Shown in pieces: positions 28,974 to 38,510 of a stretch of 64,000 nucleotides of DNA. A program made the translations under genes and the position numbers. Each line of letters starts with the position of its first letter. Within the stretch, counting starts at the first letter, position 1. The stretch is from Planktotalea frisia (GTDB lineage Bacteria > Pseudomonadota > Alphaproteobacteria > Rhodobacterales > Rhodobacteraceae), in contig NZ_MLCB01000172.1 of NCBI RefSeq assembly GCF_001890925.1, positions 27,643 through 91,642 on the forward strand, written 5' to 3'. The notes below the pieces were generated by a model. It saw only the letters and a list, made by a program, of their open reading frames with translations. It was not told the origin of the DNA and made no database searches.

Positions 28974-31751
28974 CTATTCGGCAGCGATTGTTTGAACTGC
29001 CTCGACACGAACGGCCGAGAATTTGAATTCGGGGATTTTCCCGTATGGATCGACAGCCGGATTGGTCAGCACGTTGGCTGCCGCCTCGACGTATGCGAAA
29101 GGAACGAACACCATGTCCTCTGACACTGCGCGATCTGCGCGGGCCATGATATCGATGCTGCCACGACGCGTTGTCAGACGCACCATGCCACCCGGCTCAA
29201 CGCCAAGGGCGCGCAGGGTTTTAGGGTGCAGCGAACAGTTCGCTTCAGGCTCAACCGCGTCCAGAACCATCGCACGACGAGTCATCGACCCTGTGTGCCA
29301 ATGCTCTAACTGACGACCTGTGGTCATGATCATCGGGTACTCTTTATCCGGTGCCTCATCCGGCGCGATAACGGCGGCGGGCGTGAACTTGGCACGGCCC
29401 CCTGCGCGCGGAAAACCGTCCCCGAACACAACCGCTTGGCCCGGATCCGTAGGGGACAACGATGGATAGGTGACTGTTTCGGTCTTGAGGCGTTCCCAAG
29501 TGATATTGTCGAGCGACTTCATCACTTGCTTCATCTCCGCAAAGACTTGGCTTGGATCGGTATAGTTCCAATCGAGCCCCAAACGCTGCGCCAGATCGAC
29601 AGTGATCGCCCAGTCTTCGCGTGCTTCACCGGGCGGTGGCACCGCAGGGCGCACACGCTGAACTTGACGGTTGGTGTTGGAAACGGTGCCGTCCTTTTCA
29701 TAAAGCGCAGAGGCAGGCAGGATCACATCGGCAAAACATGCCGTTTCCGTGAGGAAGATATCTTGCACAACAAGATGCTCGAGCTTGGCAAACGCATCAC
29801 GCGCATGTTCCACGTCAGGGTCAGACATCGCGGGGTTTTCGCCCTGAATATACATGCCCTTGATGTTGCCTGCGTAAGCTTGATCAACAATCTCCGTCAC
29901 GGTCAGACCGCGCTTGTTTGACCAGTCCTCATCACGACCCCAGACACCAAAGATGTCTTCGCGCACCGCATCATCCTCGACAGAGCGGTAATCAGGCACA
30001 AACATCGGCACCAAACCTGCATCGGACGCACCTTGCACGTTGTTTTGGCCACGAAGGGGATGCAGACCAGCGCCTGGTCGGCCAACTTGGCCTGTCATAA
30101 GCGCCAGCGAAATCAAACAACGTGAATTGTCGGTGCCGTGAATGTGTTGTGACACGCCCATGCCCCAGAAGATCATCCCCGCTTTGGCACCTGCAAAGGT
30201 GCGCGCAACATCCCGGATCACATCAGGGGCGATGCCGCAAATCGGCTCCATCGCTTCGGGTGTGAAGGCTTTGAGATGCTCTTTTTCGGCTTCCCAGTTT
30301 TCTGTATAGGCTTCGATATATTGCTTGTCGTATAGGCCTTCTTCTACGATCACATGCATGATCGCATTTAGCATACTCACATCCGCACCCGGCCGGAATT
30401 GCAGCATGTGGCTGGCGTGACGCTTGAGGCCCTGCCCGCGTGGATCCATGACGATCAGCTTGCCACCACGTTTGGTGAACTGCTTGAAATAGGTCGCCGC
30501 GACGGGGTGGTTTTCAACCGGATTGGCACCAATCACGATAGCAACATCCGAATTGACGATCTCGTTAAAGGTCGCCGTAACAGCGCCAGAACCCACGTTT
30601 TCGATCAGCGCCGCAACCGAAGAAGCGTGGCACAGACGTGTGCAGTGATCGACGTTGTTGTGCTGGAAACCTTGACGGATCAGCTTTTGGAACAAATACG
30701 CTTCTTCGTTGGTGCATTTGGCACTGCCAAAACCGGCAACAGACTGACCACCATGCGCTTGGCGCAGCTTGGCAAGACCGCCAGCTGCATGGGTCATCGC
30801 CTCTTCCCAACTTGCTTCGCGGAAATGCGTCAGCACATCACCCGGATCGACATTCAGCCCCTTCGCAGGCGCATCATCGCGGCGGATGAGTGGTTTGGTG
30901 AGGCGGTGTTCATGGTGGATGTAGTCAAAGCCAAAGCGCCCTTTGACGCAAAGACGCCCTTCGTTCGCAGGCCCATTGATGCCCTCGATGAACTTAACCT
31001 TGCCGTCCTTGACCTTCAGCGAGACTTTGCAACCAACACCACAGAACGGGCAGACACTTTCAGTTTCTGAACCGAAATCTTTGCTATCGCCGACCTGTGC
31101 GTCGTCCACCACAGTGGAGGGCATCAGCGCGCCCGTCGGGCACGCCTGAACGCATTCACCGCAAGCGACACAGGTGCTATCGCCCATCGGATCAGCCAGA
31201 TCGAACGTCGGATAAGCGTCTTGACCGCGACCCGCCATGCCGATCACATCGTTGACCTGCACTTCGCGACACGCACGCACGCACAGACCGCATTGGATGC
31301 AGGCGTCAAGGTTAACGGACATCGCAACATGGCTGTCATCGAGCAACGGGATGCGGCCCTCTTCGAGCTTGGGAAAGCGGCTTTGGTCGATGCCATTGGC
31401 ATCCGCCATGTCCCAAAGATGTGAGGATTTATCATGCGACGCATCACGCTCGGGCTGGTCCGCCAGCAGCATTTCTACGACCATCTTGCGCGCACTTTCC
31501 GCCCGGTTGGAGTTGGTCGTGACGACCATGCCTTCGCTCACGCCACGAATGCAGGACGCGACCAACGTACGCTCGCCCTCGACCTCAACCATGCACGCAC
31601 GGCAGTTGCCATCAGGGCGATAGCCAGGCTGAGGTTTGTGGCACAGATGCGGAATAACGAGGCCACGACCGTTGGCAACTTCCCAAATGGTTAGGCCTTT
31701 GTCCGCCGTAACCTGCTCACCATCCATTATAAATGTGATTTGATCAGTCAT
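28974..31751 (-). CDS. fdsA: NAD-dependent formate dehydrogenase, alpha (molybdenum) subunit
   Basis: Oxidises formate to CO2. The 925 residues are arranged as an N-terminal NuoG-like [2Fe-2S] domain ([20 protein letters not shown]), a His/Cys cluster region, a ferredoxin domain ([14 protein letters not shown] and [16 protein letters not shown]), the [4Fe-4S] motif [13 protein letters not shown], and a molybdopterin domain. The catalytic residue is a Cys in [11 protein letters not shown], so this is not a selenoprotein. The C-terminal molydopterin-binding part has [17 protein letters not shown]. It follows fdsB after 3 bases. No fdhD/fdsC sulfurtransferase or fdsD gene lies next to it. Confidence 0.94.
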   Translation of the reverse strand: MTDQITFIMDGEQVTADKGLTIWEVANGRGLVIPHLCHKPQPGYRPDGNCRACMVEVEGERTLVASCIRGVSEGMVVTTNSNRAESARKMVVEMLLADQPERDASHDKSSHLWDMADANGIDQSRFPKLEEGRIPLLDDSHVAMSVNLDACIQCGLCVRACREVQVNDVIGMAGRGQDAYPTFDLADPMGDSTCVACGECVQACPTGALMPSTVVDDAQVGDSKDFGSETESVCPFCGVGCKVSLKVKDGKVKFIEGINGPANEGRLCVKGRFGFDYIHHEHRLTKPLIRRDDAPAKGLNVDPGDVLTHFREASWEEAMTHAAGGLAKLRQAHGGQSVAGFGSAKCTNEEAYLFQKLIRQGFQHNNVDHCTRLCHASSVAALIENVGSGAVTATFNEIVNSDVAIVIGANPVENHPVAATYFKQFTKRGGKLIVMDPRGQGLKRHASHMLQFRPGADVSMLNAIMHVIVEEGLYDKQYIEAYTENWEAEKEHLKAFTPEAMEPICGIAPDVIRDVARTFAGAKAGMIFWGMGVSQHIHGTDNSRCLISLALMTGQVGRPGAGLHPLRGQNNVQGASDAGLVPMFVPDYRSVEDDAVREDIFGVWGRDEDWSNKRGLTVTEIVDQAYAGNIKGMYIQGENPAMSDPDVEHARDAFAKLEHLVVQDIFLTETACFADVILPASALYEKDGTVSNTNRQVQRVRPAVPPPGEAREDWAITVDLAQRLGLDWNYTDPSQVFAEMKQVMKSLDNITWERLKTETVTYPSLSPTDPGQAVVFGDGFPRAGGRAKFTPAAVIAPDEAPDKEYPMIMTTGRQLEHWHTGSMTRRAMVLDAVEPEANCSLHPKTLRALGVEPGGMVRLTTRRGSIDIMARADRAVSEDMVFVPFAYVEAAANVLTNPAVDPYGKIPEFKFSAVRVEAVQTIAAE

Positions 31752-31754
31752 GGA

Positions 31755-33440
31755 TTACACCTCATCTGCGAAATGTTTCATAGTCATCCGAATGGGGTTC
31801 GGCGCTGCTTGGCCCAGACCACAGATCGACGCATCCCCCATGGCTGTGCAAAGTTCTTCGAGCAACGGTTGATCCCATTTGTCGGCCTGCATCAACTTGA
31901 CCGCTTTCTCGCAACCAACACGACAAGGGGTACACTGACCACAGCTTTCATCCTCGAAAAAGCGCAGCATGTTCAGGGCTGCGCCACGCGCACTGTCTTT
32001 GTCGGACAGGATCACAACGGCGGCAGAACCGATGAAGGTGCCGAGCGGTTGAAGCGTGTCAAAGTCCATCGGAACATCGTTAATGGACGCAGGCAAAAGG
32101 CCAGCAGATGGACCACCCGGCTGATAGGCTTTGAACGTGTGACCATCGATCATACCACCGGAGGCTTCGATCAGATCCATGATCGTAGAGCCGGCTGGGA
32201 GCAGATGAACGCCAGGTTTCTTGACACGTCCAGAGATGGAATAGCTGCGCAGACCCTTACGGCCATTCTTCTCGGTTGAAGACAGAACCTCAGGACCTTC
32301 GCGCACGATCCGCGCAACCCATTTGAGCGTCTCGACGTTGTGAACCAAAGTTGGTTTTCCGAAGATACCAACCTGCGCCACAAAAGGTGGGCGGTGACGT
32401 GGAAGACCGCGCTTGCCCTCAATGCTTTCGATCATCGCGCTTTCTTCACCGCAGATATAGGCGCCTGCGCCGCGACGTAGATCGATGTAGCCTTTGGCGA
32501 CCAATCCTGCCTCTTCTAGCGCTCTGATTTCCTCGGCCAAGATGTGCAAAACCGCAGGGTATTCGTCGCGCATGTAGATGAAGCAGGTCTCCGCCTCGAC
32601 CGCCCAAGCGGCGATGAGCATGCCTTCAAGGAAGAGGTGCGGCGTGCGCTCTAGGTAATAGCGATCTTTGAATGTGCCCGGCTCGCCCTCGTCGCCATTC
32701 ACGGCCAAGTAGCGCGTGCCCTCGTTGGCGCGCACGAAGCCCCACTTCTTGCCGGACGGGAAACCCGCGCCGCCAAGTCCTCTTAGCCCCGCATCCATCA
32801 CGGTTTCCTGAATTTTTTCCCAATCGCCATTTTCGCGCAGGGATTTCAGCGAAGCGTATCCGCCATCGGCTATGTAGGCGTCATAACCCTCGTACTCTGG
32901 AACAGTTGCATGGGTATGACCCGCAGCAATTGCCGCGTGAACCTTTTCAAGGGTCGCGTGATCAATATGGTGATGGCCAAGCTCCAACACAGGCGCGGTA
33001 TCGCAGCGCCCCATGCAAGGGGCGCGAAGCACGCGGACTTCGGACGCATCAAGGCCGCTTTCAAGCGCGGATTTCAACGCTTGTGCACCCGCAAGTTCGC
33101 AAGACAGTGAATCACACACGCGGATCGTCAAAGCAGGCGGCGGTGTTTCGCCCTCTTTCACAACATCGAAATGCGCGTAGAAGGTAGCGACCTCATAGAC
33201 CTCGGCCATGGACATGCGCATCTCTTCAGCCAAAGCGCGCAGGTGTGCCGCGCTGAGGTGACCATAGGCATCTTGGATCAGGTGCAAGAATTCTATCAAC
33301 AGATCAGCACGACGTGGACGATCCGCAAGCAATGCGCGCACCTCATCCCATGCTTGGTCCTCTAATTGGCGACCTTTGGGCGTGTGACGACCCTTGCCTT
33401 TGCCAGATTTCCAAACGCCTTTGCGATCATCAAGCGCCAT
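31755..33440 (-). CDS. fdsB: formate dehydrogenase NADH-linked subunit, FdsG-FdsB (NuoE-NuoF) fusion
   Basis: A 561-residue fusion. Residues about 20-165 are a NuoE-like thioredoxin-fold [2Fe-2S] domain (CDSLSCELAGAQAL and CMGRCDTAPV). The rest is NuoF-like, with the NAD/FMN part (GRGGAGFP-type GLGGAGFPSGKKWGF, NGDEGEPGTFKDR) and the [4Fe-4S] motif ESCGQCTPCRVGC. It passes electrons from FdsA to NAD+. In many bacteria FdsG and FdsB are separate. The ATG at 33440 is chosen because GGGAGGG lies 8 bases upstream, rather than a start 10 codons earlier. Confidence 0.92.
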   Translation of the reverse strand: MALDDRKGVWKSGKGKGRHTPKGRQLEDQAWDEVRALLADRPRRADLLIEFLHLIQDAYGHLSAAHLRALAEEMRMSMAEVYEVATFYAHFDVVKEGETPPPALTIRVCDSLSCELAGAQALKSALESGLDASEVRVLRAPCMGRCDTAPVLELGHHHIDHATLEKVHAAIAAGHTHATVPEYEGYDAYIADGGYASLKSLRENGDWEKIQETVMDAGLRGLGGAGFPSGKKWGFVRANEGTRYLAVNGDEGEPGTFKDRYYLERTPHLFLEGMLIAAWAVEAETCFIYMRDEYPAVLHILAEEIRALEEAGLVAKGYIDLRRGAGAYICGEESAMIESIEGKRGLPRHRPPFVAQVGIFGKPTLVHNVETLKWVARIVREGPEVLSSTEKNGRKGLRSYSISGRVKKPGVHLLPAGSTIMDLIEASGGMIDGHTFKAYQPGGPSAGLLPASINDVPMDFDTLQPLGTFIGSAAVVILSDKDSARGAALNMLRFFEDESCGQCTPCRVGCEKAVKLMQADKWDQPLLEELCTAMGDASICGLGQAAPNPIRMTMKHFADEV

Positions 33441-33504
33441 CTGCGATCCCTCCCAAGTGGCGCAAATCACGCCGAATCCGATGACTCCTTCCTACGCCAT
33501 ACAC

Positions 33505-33514
33505 TCGTATACAA
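33505..33514. promoter_or_regulatory. GTATAC-centred palindrome upstream of fdsB
   Basis: TCGTATACAA in the 97-base space upstream of fdsB (divergence point with nothing else on the plus strand). The same ten bases occur, in the opposite sense, within the promoter region at 50386-50395. The form resembles operators of GntR/FadR-type regulators, but this is inference. Confidence 0.35.
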
Positions 33515-33567
33515 TCGCTGATTTAAGACACGATTTGTCGGAAAAGCGGTGTTGTGTTCTGGAGCAC

Positions 33568-34152
33568 TTAGGCGAGCTCGGACCAGATCGGCTGATCAGG
33601 GATATGCAGGCGCAGTGTCATACCGATGCGAAGTGTTCCAACGCGCTCGACGCTTGCAGTGACACCACGACGACCTTTGGCAGCCGCTTTGAAAGCTTTG
33701 CCTTTGCCAGGATTTTCAGCCTCAATGAACGGTGCGGGCAAATGGCAGGGGCGGTTTTCCATATCGATGACAAGGCCAGGACCGTCGGTGGCAACCAGAC
33801 GAGATGACGGCGGAACATGGCTCCAATCGGGGATGCCTTCAATCACCAAGGACGCCCCAATCAGGTGAGGCGCAAGTTGATCAAGGCCCATTTCAGTGGC
33901 GATCAGATCCAACTCTTCTTGAGACACAACAGAGAGCTGGCGGGCATTCTTGATTTCCGTAAAGCGCGGGTACTGTTGTTTGACGCGGCTACAGGATGGG
34001 CGCGTTAAACCTGCGTGGAATTCGGCTTCATAGCCCGCAAAAGTAAGCGGCATTTCAGCAGTCGGCGACGAGGTCAAATCCGCTTCGCTGTCATGGACAG
34101 AGCCGAGCCACTTTACAGTCGCGTAGTAGTCAGTCGGTTTGAGTGCGGGCAT
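33568..34152 (-). CDS. MOSC-domain protein
   Basis: A 194-residue stand-alone MOSC-domain protein. The domain is known from molybdenum-cofactor sulfurases and is thought to carry sulfur or bind molybdopterin. Visible features are SLVIEGIPDWSHVPPSSRLVA, ENRPCHLPAPFIE with a conserved Cys, and GRRGVTASVERVGTLRIGM. It lies just downstream of ftsH and upstream of the formate dehydrogenase on the same strand. A link to molybdenum cofactor handling for FdsA or for the molybdenum hydroxylase near 47 kb is possible but unproven. Confidence 0.85.
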   Translation of the reverse strand: MPALKPTDYYATVKWLGSVHDSEADLTSSPTAEMPLTFAGYEAEFHAGLTRPSCSRVKQQYPRFTEIKNARQLSVVSQEELDLIATEMGLDQLAPHLIGASLVIEGIPDWSHVPPSSRLVATDGPGLVIDMENRPCHLPAPFIEAENPGKGKAFKAAAKGRRGVTASVERVGTLRIGMTLRLHIPDQPIWSELA

Positions 34153-34250
34153 GTGTCACCTGTCGAATTTGGTTGCGCAGACACTGCCGCAGCATCGTGC
34201 GGCATACAATCCAAAAGCTGTCATTTCATCTATCACGCGCCAGAATGAAA

Positions 34251-34273
34251 AACCCCGGCGCTAGGCCGGGGTT
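34251..34273 (-). terminator. ftsH terminator
   Basis: Inverted repeat AACCCCGGC / GCCGGGGTT with a 5-base loop, 9 bases after the ftsH stop. On the minus strand it is followed by TTT, so the hairpin reads as a Rho-independent terminator separating ftsH from the MOSC gene. Confidence 0.88.
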
Positions 34274-34281
34274 TCACTCAT

Positions 34282-36201
34282 TTATGCAGTTGGTTCAGGT
34301 TCCATGCCGCCCGTGGGCTTTGCCCGTGGCTTGGTCTTTGGAATGGCCGTCACGCTTGGCGCGCTGCCCTGATCCGGCGTGTCGTCCTCGTCCGACCCAG
34401 AGTTCGGCGCTTCGCCGTTCATGACTTTCTTGATTTCATCGCCTGTCAGCGTTTCATACTCAAGCAAGCCCTGCGCGAGGCGTTCGAATTCTGTCTCGTT
34501 CTCGGTGATGATTTTGACCGCCCACTCATAACCGTCCTGAATGAACTTCTGGACTTCTTCCTCGATCATCTCTTTGGTGTTCGCAGAAACCGAGAAACCG
34601 CCAGTGCTGCCGGAATACCCATCAGCCGCTTCAGAGTAGTCGATGTTACCGACTTTTTCCGACATGCCCCAACGAAGCACCATTGCGCGCGCCAAGGCAG
34701 ACGCCTGCATGATGTCGCCCGCAGGACCGTTGGACACAGACTCAGGACCGTATTTCCAGATTTCCGCCGCTTTACCCGCCATGGTCATCGCCAAACGCTG
34801 GTGGCATTCGTCTTTGAACATGTTGAGTCGATCCATTTCAGGTAGGCTCATCACCATACCCAAAGCTCCACCGCGCGGAATGATCGTCGCTTTATAAACC
34901 GGATCGCATTTTGGCAGCATGATGCCAACCAAGGCGTGACCCGCTTCGTGATACGCAGTCATTTCTTTCTGCTCGTCCGTCATGACCATAGAGCGGCGCT
35001 CGGCACCCATCATGATCTTGTCTTTCGCGCTCTCGAAATCTTCCATCGCCACGAAACGACGACCAACGCGGGCAGCGCCTAGGGCCGCCTCATTGACGAG
35101 GTTCGCAAGATCGGCACCAGAGAAACCCGGCGTACCACGCGCAATGATGCGCAGATCGACGTCAGGACCAAGGGGTGTTTTGCGCGCATGTACGTGCAAA
35201 ATCTTTTCCCGCCCTTTGATGTCTGGATTGCCAACCGTGACCTGACGGTCAAAACGACCTGGGCGCAGCAAGGCTGGATCAAGCACATCTTTACGGTTTG
35301 TCGCCGCGATGATGATCACGCCCTCATTGGCTTCAAAGCCGTCCATCTCAACCAGCAACTGGTTCAACGTCTGCTCTCGTTCATCGTTACCACCGCCGTA
35401 GCCAGCGCCACGATGGCGACCAACTGCGTCGATTTCGTCGATAAACACGATGCATGGCGCGTTCTTTTTCGCCTGCTCGAACATGTCGCGCACACGCGAT
35501 GCACCAACACCCACAAACATCTCGACAAAGTCGGAACCAGAGATCGTGAAGAACGGAACGCCCGCCTCACCCGCGATTGCACGTGCAAGTAGCGTTTTAC
35601 CTGTTCCGGGAGGGCCCTCAAGCAAAGCGCCCTTCGGGATTTTGCCGCCAAGGCGAGAGAACTTCTGTGGGTTGCGCAGAAATTCAACGATCTCTTCAAG
35701 CTCTTCTTTGGCTTCATCAATGCCCGCCACATCGTCAAAGGTCACGCGACCCTCTTTCTGTGTCAGCATCTTGGCCTTGGATTTGCCGAAGCCCATCGCA
35801 CCACCTTTGCCGCCGCCTTGCATGCGGTTCATAAAGTAGACCCACACACCGATCAGCAGAAGGAACGGAAGGAGCGATAGAATAAACGTCTGGAAGCCAG
35901 ACTGCTCTTGCTGCTCTGCGCGGACAGGAACATTTTGCTCGATCAAGAACTCGGACACATTCGCGTCCGAAGGTTTGATCGTTACATAGTCACTACCGTC
36001 TGATCCACGGAAGCGAATGCGCTCGCCGTCAAGCGTTACATTGGTGACATTGCCACCATTCACATTGGTGACGAACTCAGAATAGCTGATCTCTCTGCTC
36101 TGTAGATTGGCGTTGTTGCCACTAAACAGATTAAACAATGCCAGGATCAAAAGGAACAGAACGACCCAAAAGGCGATATTGCGTGCGTTACCCAACGACA
36201 C
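34282..36201 (-). CDS. ftsH: ATP-dependent zinc metalloprotease FtsH
   Basis: Membrane-anchored AAA+ protease (639 residues) that degrades misfolded membrane proteins and regulatory proteins. Two membrane helices (about 8-26 and 104-123) flank a periplasmic loop. Walker A is GPPGTGKT (196-203), Walker B FIDEIDAV, and the SRH region RPGRFDRQ. The zinc site is HEAGH with H418, E419 and H422. The C-terminus has a variable acidic and Pro-rich tail. Upstream is a 155-base gap, then the CoA-binding gene on the same strand. The usual tilS neighbour is not present. Confidence 0.97.
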   Translation of the reverse strand: MSLGNARNIAFWVVLFLLILALFNLFSGNNANLQSREISYSEFVTNVNGGNVTNVTLDGERIRFRGSDGSDYVTIKPSDANVSEFLIEQNVPVRAEQQEQSGFQTFILSLLPFLLLIGVWVYFMNRMQGGGKGGAMGFGKSKAKMLTQKEGRVTFDDVAGIDEAKEELEEIVEFLRNPQKFSRLGGKIPKGALLEGPPGTGKTLLARAIAGEAGVPFFTISGSDFVEMFVGVGASRVRDMFEQAKKNAPCIVFIDEIDAVGRHRGAGYGGGNDEREQTLNQLLVEMDGFEANEGVIIIAATNRKDVLDPALLRPGRFDRQVTVGNPDIKGREKILHVHARKTPLGPDVDLRIIARGTPGFSGADLANLVNEAALGAARVGRRFVAMEDFESAKDKIMMGAERRSMVMTDEQKEMTAYHEAGHALVGIMLPKCDPVYKATIIPRGGALGMVMSLPEMDRLNMFKDECHQRLAMTMAGKAAEIWKYGPESVSNGPAGDIMQASALARAMVLRWGMSEKVGNIDYSEAADGYSGSTGGFSVSANTKEMIEEEVQKFIQDGYEWAVKIITENETEFERLAQGLLEYETLTGDEIKKVMNGEAPNSGSDEDDTPDQGSAPSVTAIPKTKPRAKPTGGMEPEPTA

Positions 36202-36356
36202 TCTCCTTGATATATCTTTGGCGCGTGGCCTAGCACGTCGCCGTTAGAACTAAAATAGACACATCGCAGTGATGTTCAATGAAGCGCAGCGTGCAAAAAC
36301 GATCAATTCGCCAAATATGGGGAATTTACACGCTTATTCGCTGGCCTGACCTTGAG

Positions 36357-36824
36357 TTAGAGCTTGGAAGAAATCACGCCAGTGGCAAAACCGCCCATGC
36401 GCAGTTCGCCAAAAAGGCGCTGATATTCGATCTTCGGGCAGCGGTTCTGTATCACATCCAGACCTGCTGCATGTGCTTTTGCGGTTGCCTCAGCGTGCTC
36501 TACCCCAATTTGCATCCACACAGTTTTGAGGTCTGGCAAATGCGCCATCGCCTCATCCACAATCTCAGGAACATGCTCTGGGCGGCGAAAAATATCCACC
36601 ATATCAACGGGTTCCCTGATCTCGCCTAGATCCGCTCGAATGGTTTGACCAAACAACGTTTGGCCCGCGTAGACCGGATTCACAGGGATAACCTTATACC
36701 CCTTCAGATCCAGATAGCGCGCGACGTAAAAGCTCGGACGCACCGGATTGGTCGAAACGCCCACAACTGCGATCACTTTGGTGCGCGTCAGAATATCGCG
36801 CAAATATGTATCAGAATAAGTCAT
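36357..36824 (-). CDS. CoA-binding domain protein
   Basis: A 155-residue single-domain protein of the CoA_binding (YccU-like) family with a Rossmann fold (VIAVVGVSTNPVRPSFYVAR, YKVIPVNPVYAGQ, VDMVDIFRRPEHVPEIV, VWMQIGVEHAEA, and a C-terminal NRCPKIEYQRL). The ATG at 36824 (MTYSDTYL) is preferred to a GTG four codons earlier, although neither has a strong Shine-Dalgarno sequence. The substrate or partner is unknown. Confidence 0.88.
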   Translation of the reverse strand: MTYSDTYLRDILTRTKVIAVVGVSTNPVRPSFYVARYLDLKGYKVIPVNPVYAGQTLFGQTIRADLGEIREPVDMVDIFRRPEHVPEIVDEAMAHLPDLKTVWMQIGVEHAEATAKAHAAGLDVIQNRCPKIEYQRLFGELRMGGFATGVISSKL

Positions 36825-36861
36825 AGGCGTATTCACGCTAGTTTTTCCGAAAGTTCAAAAG

Positions 36862-36895
36862 AAAAATGCGCCCGCGGGAGGGACACCCGGGGCGC
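36862..36895 (-). terminator. terminator of the liv operon
   Basis: Stem GCGCCC / GGGCGC around a G+C-rich loop. On the minus strand it is followed by ATTTTTCTTTTG. It lies 140 bases after the livF stop and before the CoA-binding gene. The flanking 36896-37036 holds no recognisable gene. Confidence 0.65.
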
Positions 36896-37036
36896 AAGGT
36901 ATGGAACGAGGGACAGTCGAGGGACGCTAAAGGTTCCAAGTTTGGCGTCTTGCTAATGAAGATAGGAACAGTTTTGTGCTGTTAAAGGCCTGCTCGAGAT
37001 TTCGTGAACGCGCGGCCAAAATCCGCTTAGTGCGCC

Positions 37037-37738
37037 CTACACAGACAAATAAGTGTCACGCACATCTGGCTGCGCATTCAGTTCCGCGAGCGTGCCTTTA
37101 TACTTTGCTGTACCGCTCTCGACGATCACAACGCGGTCTGCGACGGCTTGTGCAAAATGCAAGTTTTGCTCTGATAAAAGCACTGTCAGCCCATCTTTCT
37201 TCAGCCGCAAAATCACCCGCGCCATTTCCTCGACAATCACAGGTGCAATCCCCTCAGAGGGTTCATCAAGCAGAATAAGGCTCGGATTGCCCATCAAAGT
37301 GCGCGCAATTGTGAGCATTTGTTGCTCGCCACCAGAAAGCTCCTTGCCCCTGTTCGTGCGCCGCTCCGCAAGGTTTGGGAACATGTCGAACAGCATGTCC
37401 TCGCTCCACTTGACCGTCCCCTCACGTTCAGGTTGACGGCCCACCTCGAGGTTTTCCATCACGGTCAAATCCGTGAAAATGCGCCGTTCTTCTGGCACAT
37501 AGCCAAGGCCCATCTTCGCCACTTTGTGCGGCGGCATGCGCGTGATGTCGATGTCTTGGAACGTCACGGAGCCAGTCTGTGGAACGACCAGTTGCATTAC
37601 CGATTTCATCGTTGTCGTTTTGCCAGCGCCATTGCGTCCGAGCAAAGCAACCACCTGCCCGCGCGCCACATCAAAGCTCAAATCATTGAGCACATGGGCT
37701 TTGCCGTAAAAGCTGTTGATGCCTTTAATCTCAAGCAT
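37037..37738 (-). CDS. ABC transporter ATPase, LivF type
   Basis: Second ATP-binding subunit of a branched-chain-amino-acid-type (HAAT) importer, 233 residues. Walker A is GRNGAGKTT, the signature is LSGGEQQMLTIARTL, and Walker B LILLDEPSEGIAP. The ATG at 37738 (MLEIKGINSFYG) with GGGGAG upstream is preferred. It overlaps livG by 8 bases. Earlier in-frame starts add an unrelated N-terminal leader. HAAT systems also carry amides, aromatic acids and other compounds. The position beside a Rieske oxygenase suggests a substrate other than leucine. Confidence 0.92.
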   Translation of the reverse strand: MLEIKGINSFYGKAHVLNDLSFDVARGQVVALLGRNGAGKTTTMKSVMQLVVPQTGSVTFQDIDITRMPPHKVAKMGLGYVPEERRIFTDLTVMENLEVGRQPEREGTVKWSEDMLFDMFPNLAERRTNRGKELSGGEQQMLTIARTLMGNPSLILLDEPSEGIAPVIVEEMARVILRLKKDGLTVLLSEQNLHFAQAVADRVVIVESGTAKYKGTLAELNAQPDVRDTYLSV

Positions 37739-38510
37739 TGGCGCTCTCCCCGTCATGCTTAAAGAGCGTCCCGCCCCCGAGATAAACCTCGCGCACGCGT
37801 TCATCATTTCGGATCTCGTCAACGGATCCGTTCGCGATAAGTTGCCCGCGATTGAGCACCATGACGCGGTGCGCATGGGCAAAAACCACGTCCATGTCAT
37901 GTTCCGTGAATAGCACGCTCACGCCACGGCTTTCGACAATATCAGCGGTGAGTTGCATCAAGGCAATGCGCTCTGCCGGGGCCATGCCAGCGGTCGGTTC
38001 ATCCATCAGCAAAAGCGTCGGTTCATGCGCCAAAGCAATCGCCAGTTCGAGACGCTTGAGGTCACCATAAGCCAGCACCGCGCAGTGGCGTTCTGACTGA
38101 TCTGCCATGCCCACGAGATCGAGCAGCGCCAAAGCCTCGTCGCGATACATCAGATGCGCGCGAGGGAGCAGCGTGTAGATTTTCCTGTGATGAGAAATCA
38201 GCGCCATTTGCACGTTCTCGATCACAGTCATCGACGCATACGTCCCTGTAATCTGAAACGTTCGTCCGACGCCAAGCCGCCAAATCTGGCGTGGTTTCAA
38301 CCCCTTAAGGTCTTTGCCATTCAGTCTCACCGTGCCGCCGGATGATTTCAGCTGTCCCATCAACATATTGAAACAGGTGCTCTTGCCTGCACCATTGGGA
38401 CCGATCAACGCCAGCAATTCACCCTTTTGCAACTCAAACGACACGTTATCCACCGCTTGGATCGCACCGAACTCTTTGCTCAGGCCATTGACTTGCAGAA
38501 CCGCACTCAT
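37731..38510 (-). CDS. ABC transporter ATPase, LivG type
   Basis: First ATP-binding subunit of the HAAT importer, 259 residues. Walker A is GPNGAGKST, LLLMDEPTAGMAP is Walker B, and the signature region reads AYGDLKRLELAIALAHEP in place of the canonical LSGGQ (typical of LivG). VLFTEHDMDVVF is the H-loop. The ATG at 38510 (MSAVLQVNGL) has GGGAGG upstream and overlaps the permease stop as ATGA, so it is coupled to the permease gene. Confidence 0.92.
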   Translation of the reverse strand: MSAVLQVNGLSKEFGAIQAVDNVSFELQKGELLALIGPNGAGKSTCFNMLMGQLKSSGGTVRLNGKDLKGLKPRQIWRLGVGRTFQITGTYASMTVIENVQMALISHHRKIYTLLPRAHLMYRDEALALLDLVGMADQSERHCAVLAYGDLKRLELAIALAHEPTLLLMDEPTAGMAPAERIALMQLTADIVESRGVSVLFTEHDMDVVFAHAHRVMVLNRGQLIANGSVDEIRNDERVREVYLGGGTLFKHDGESANA

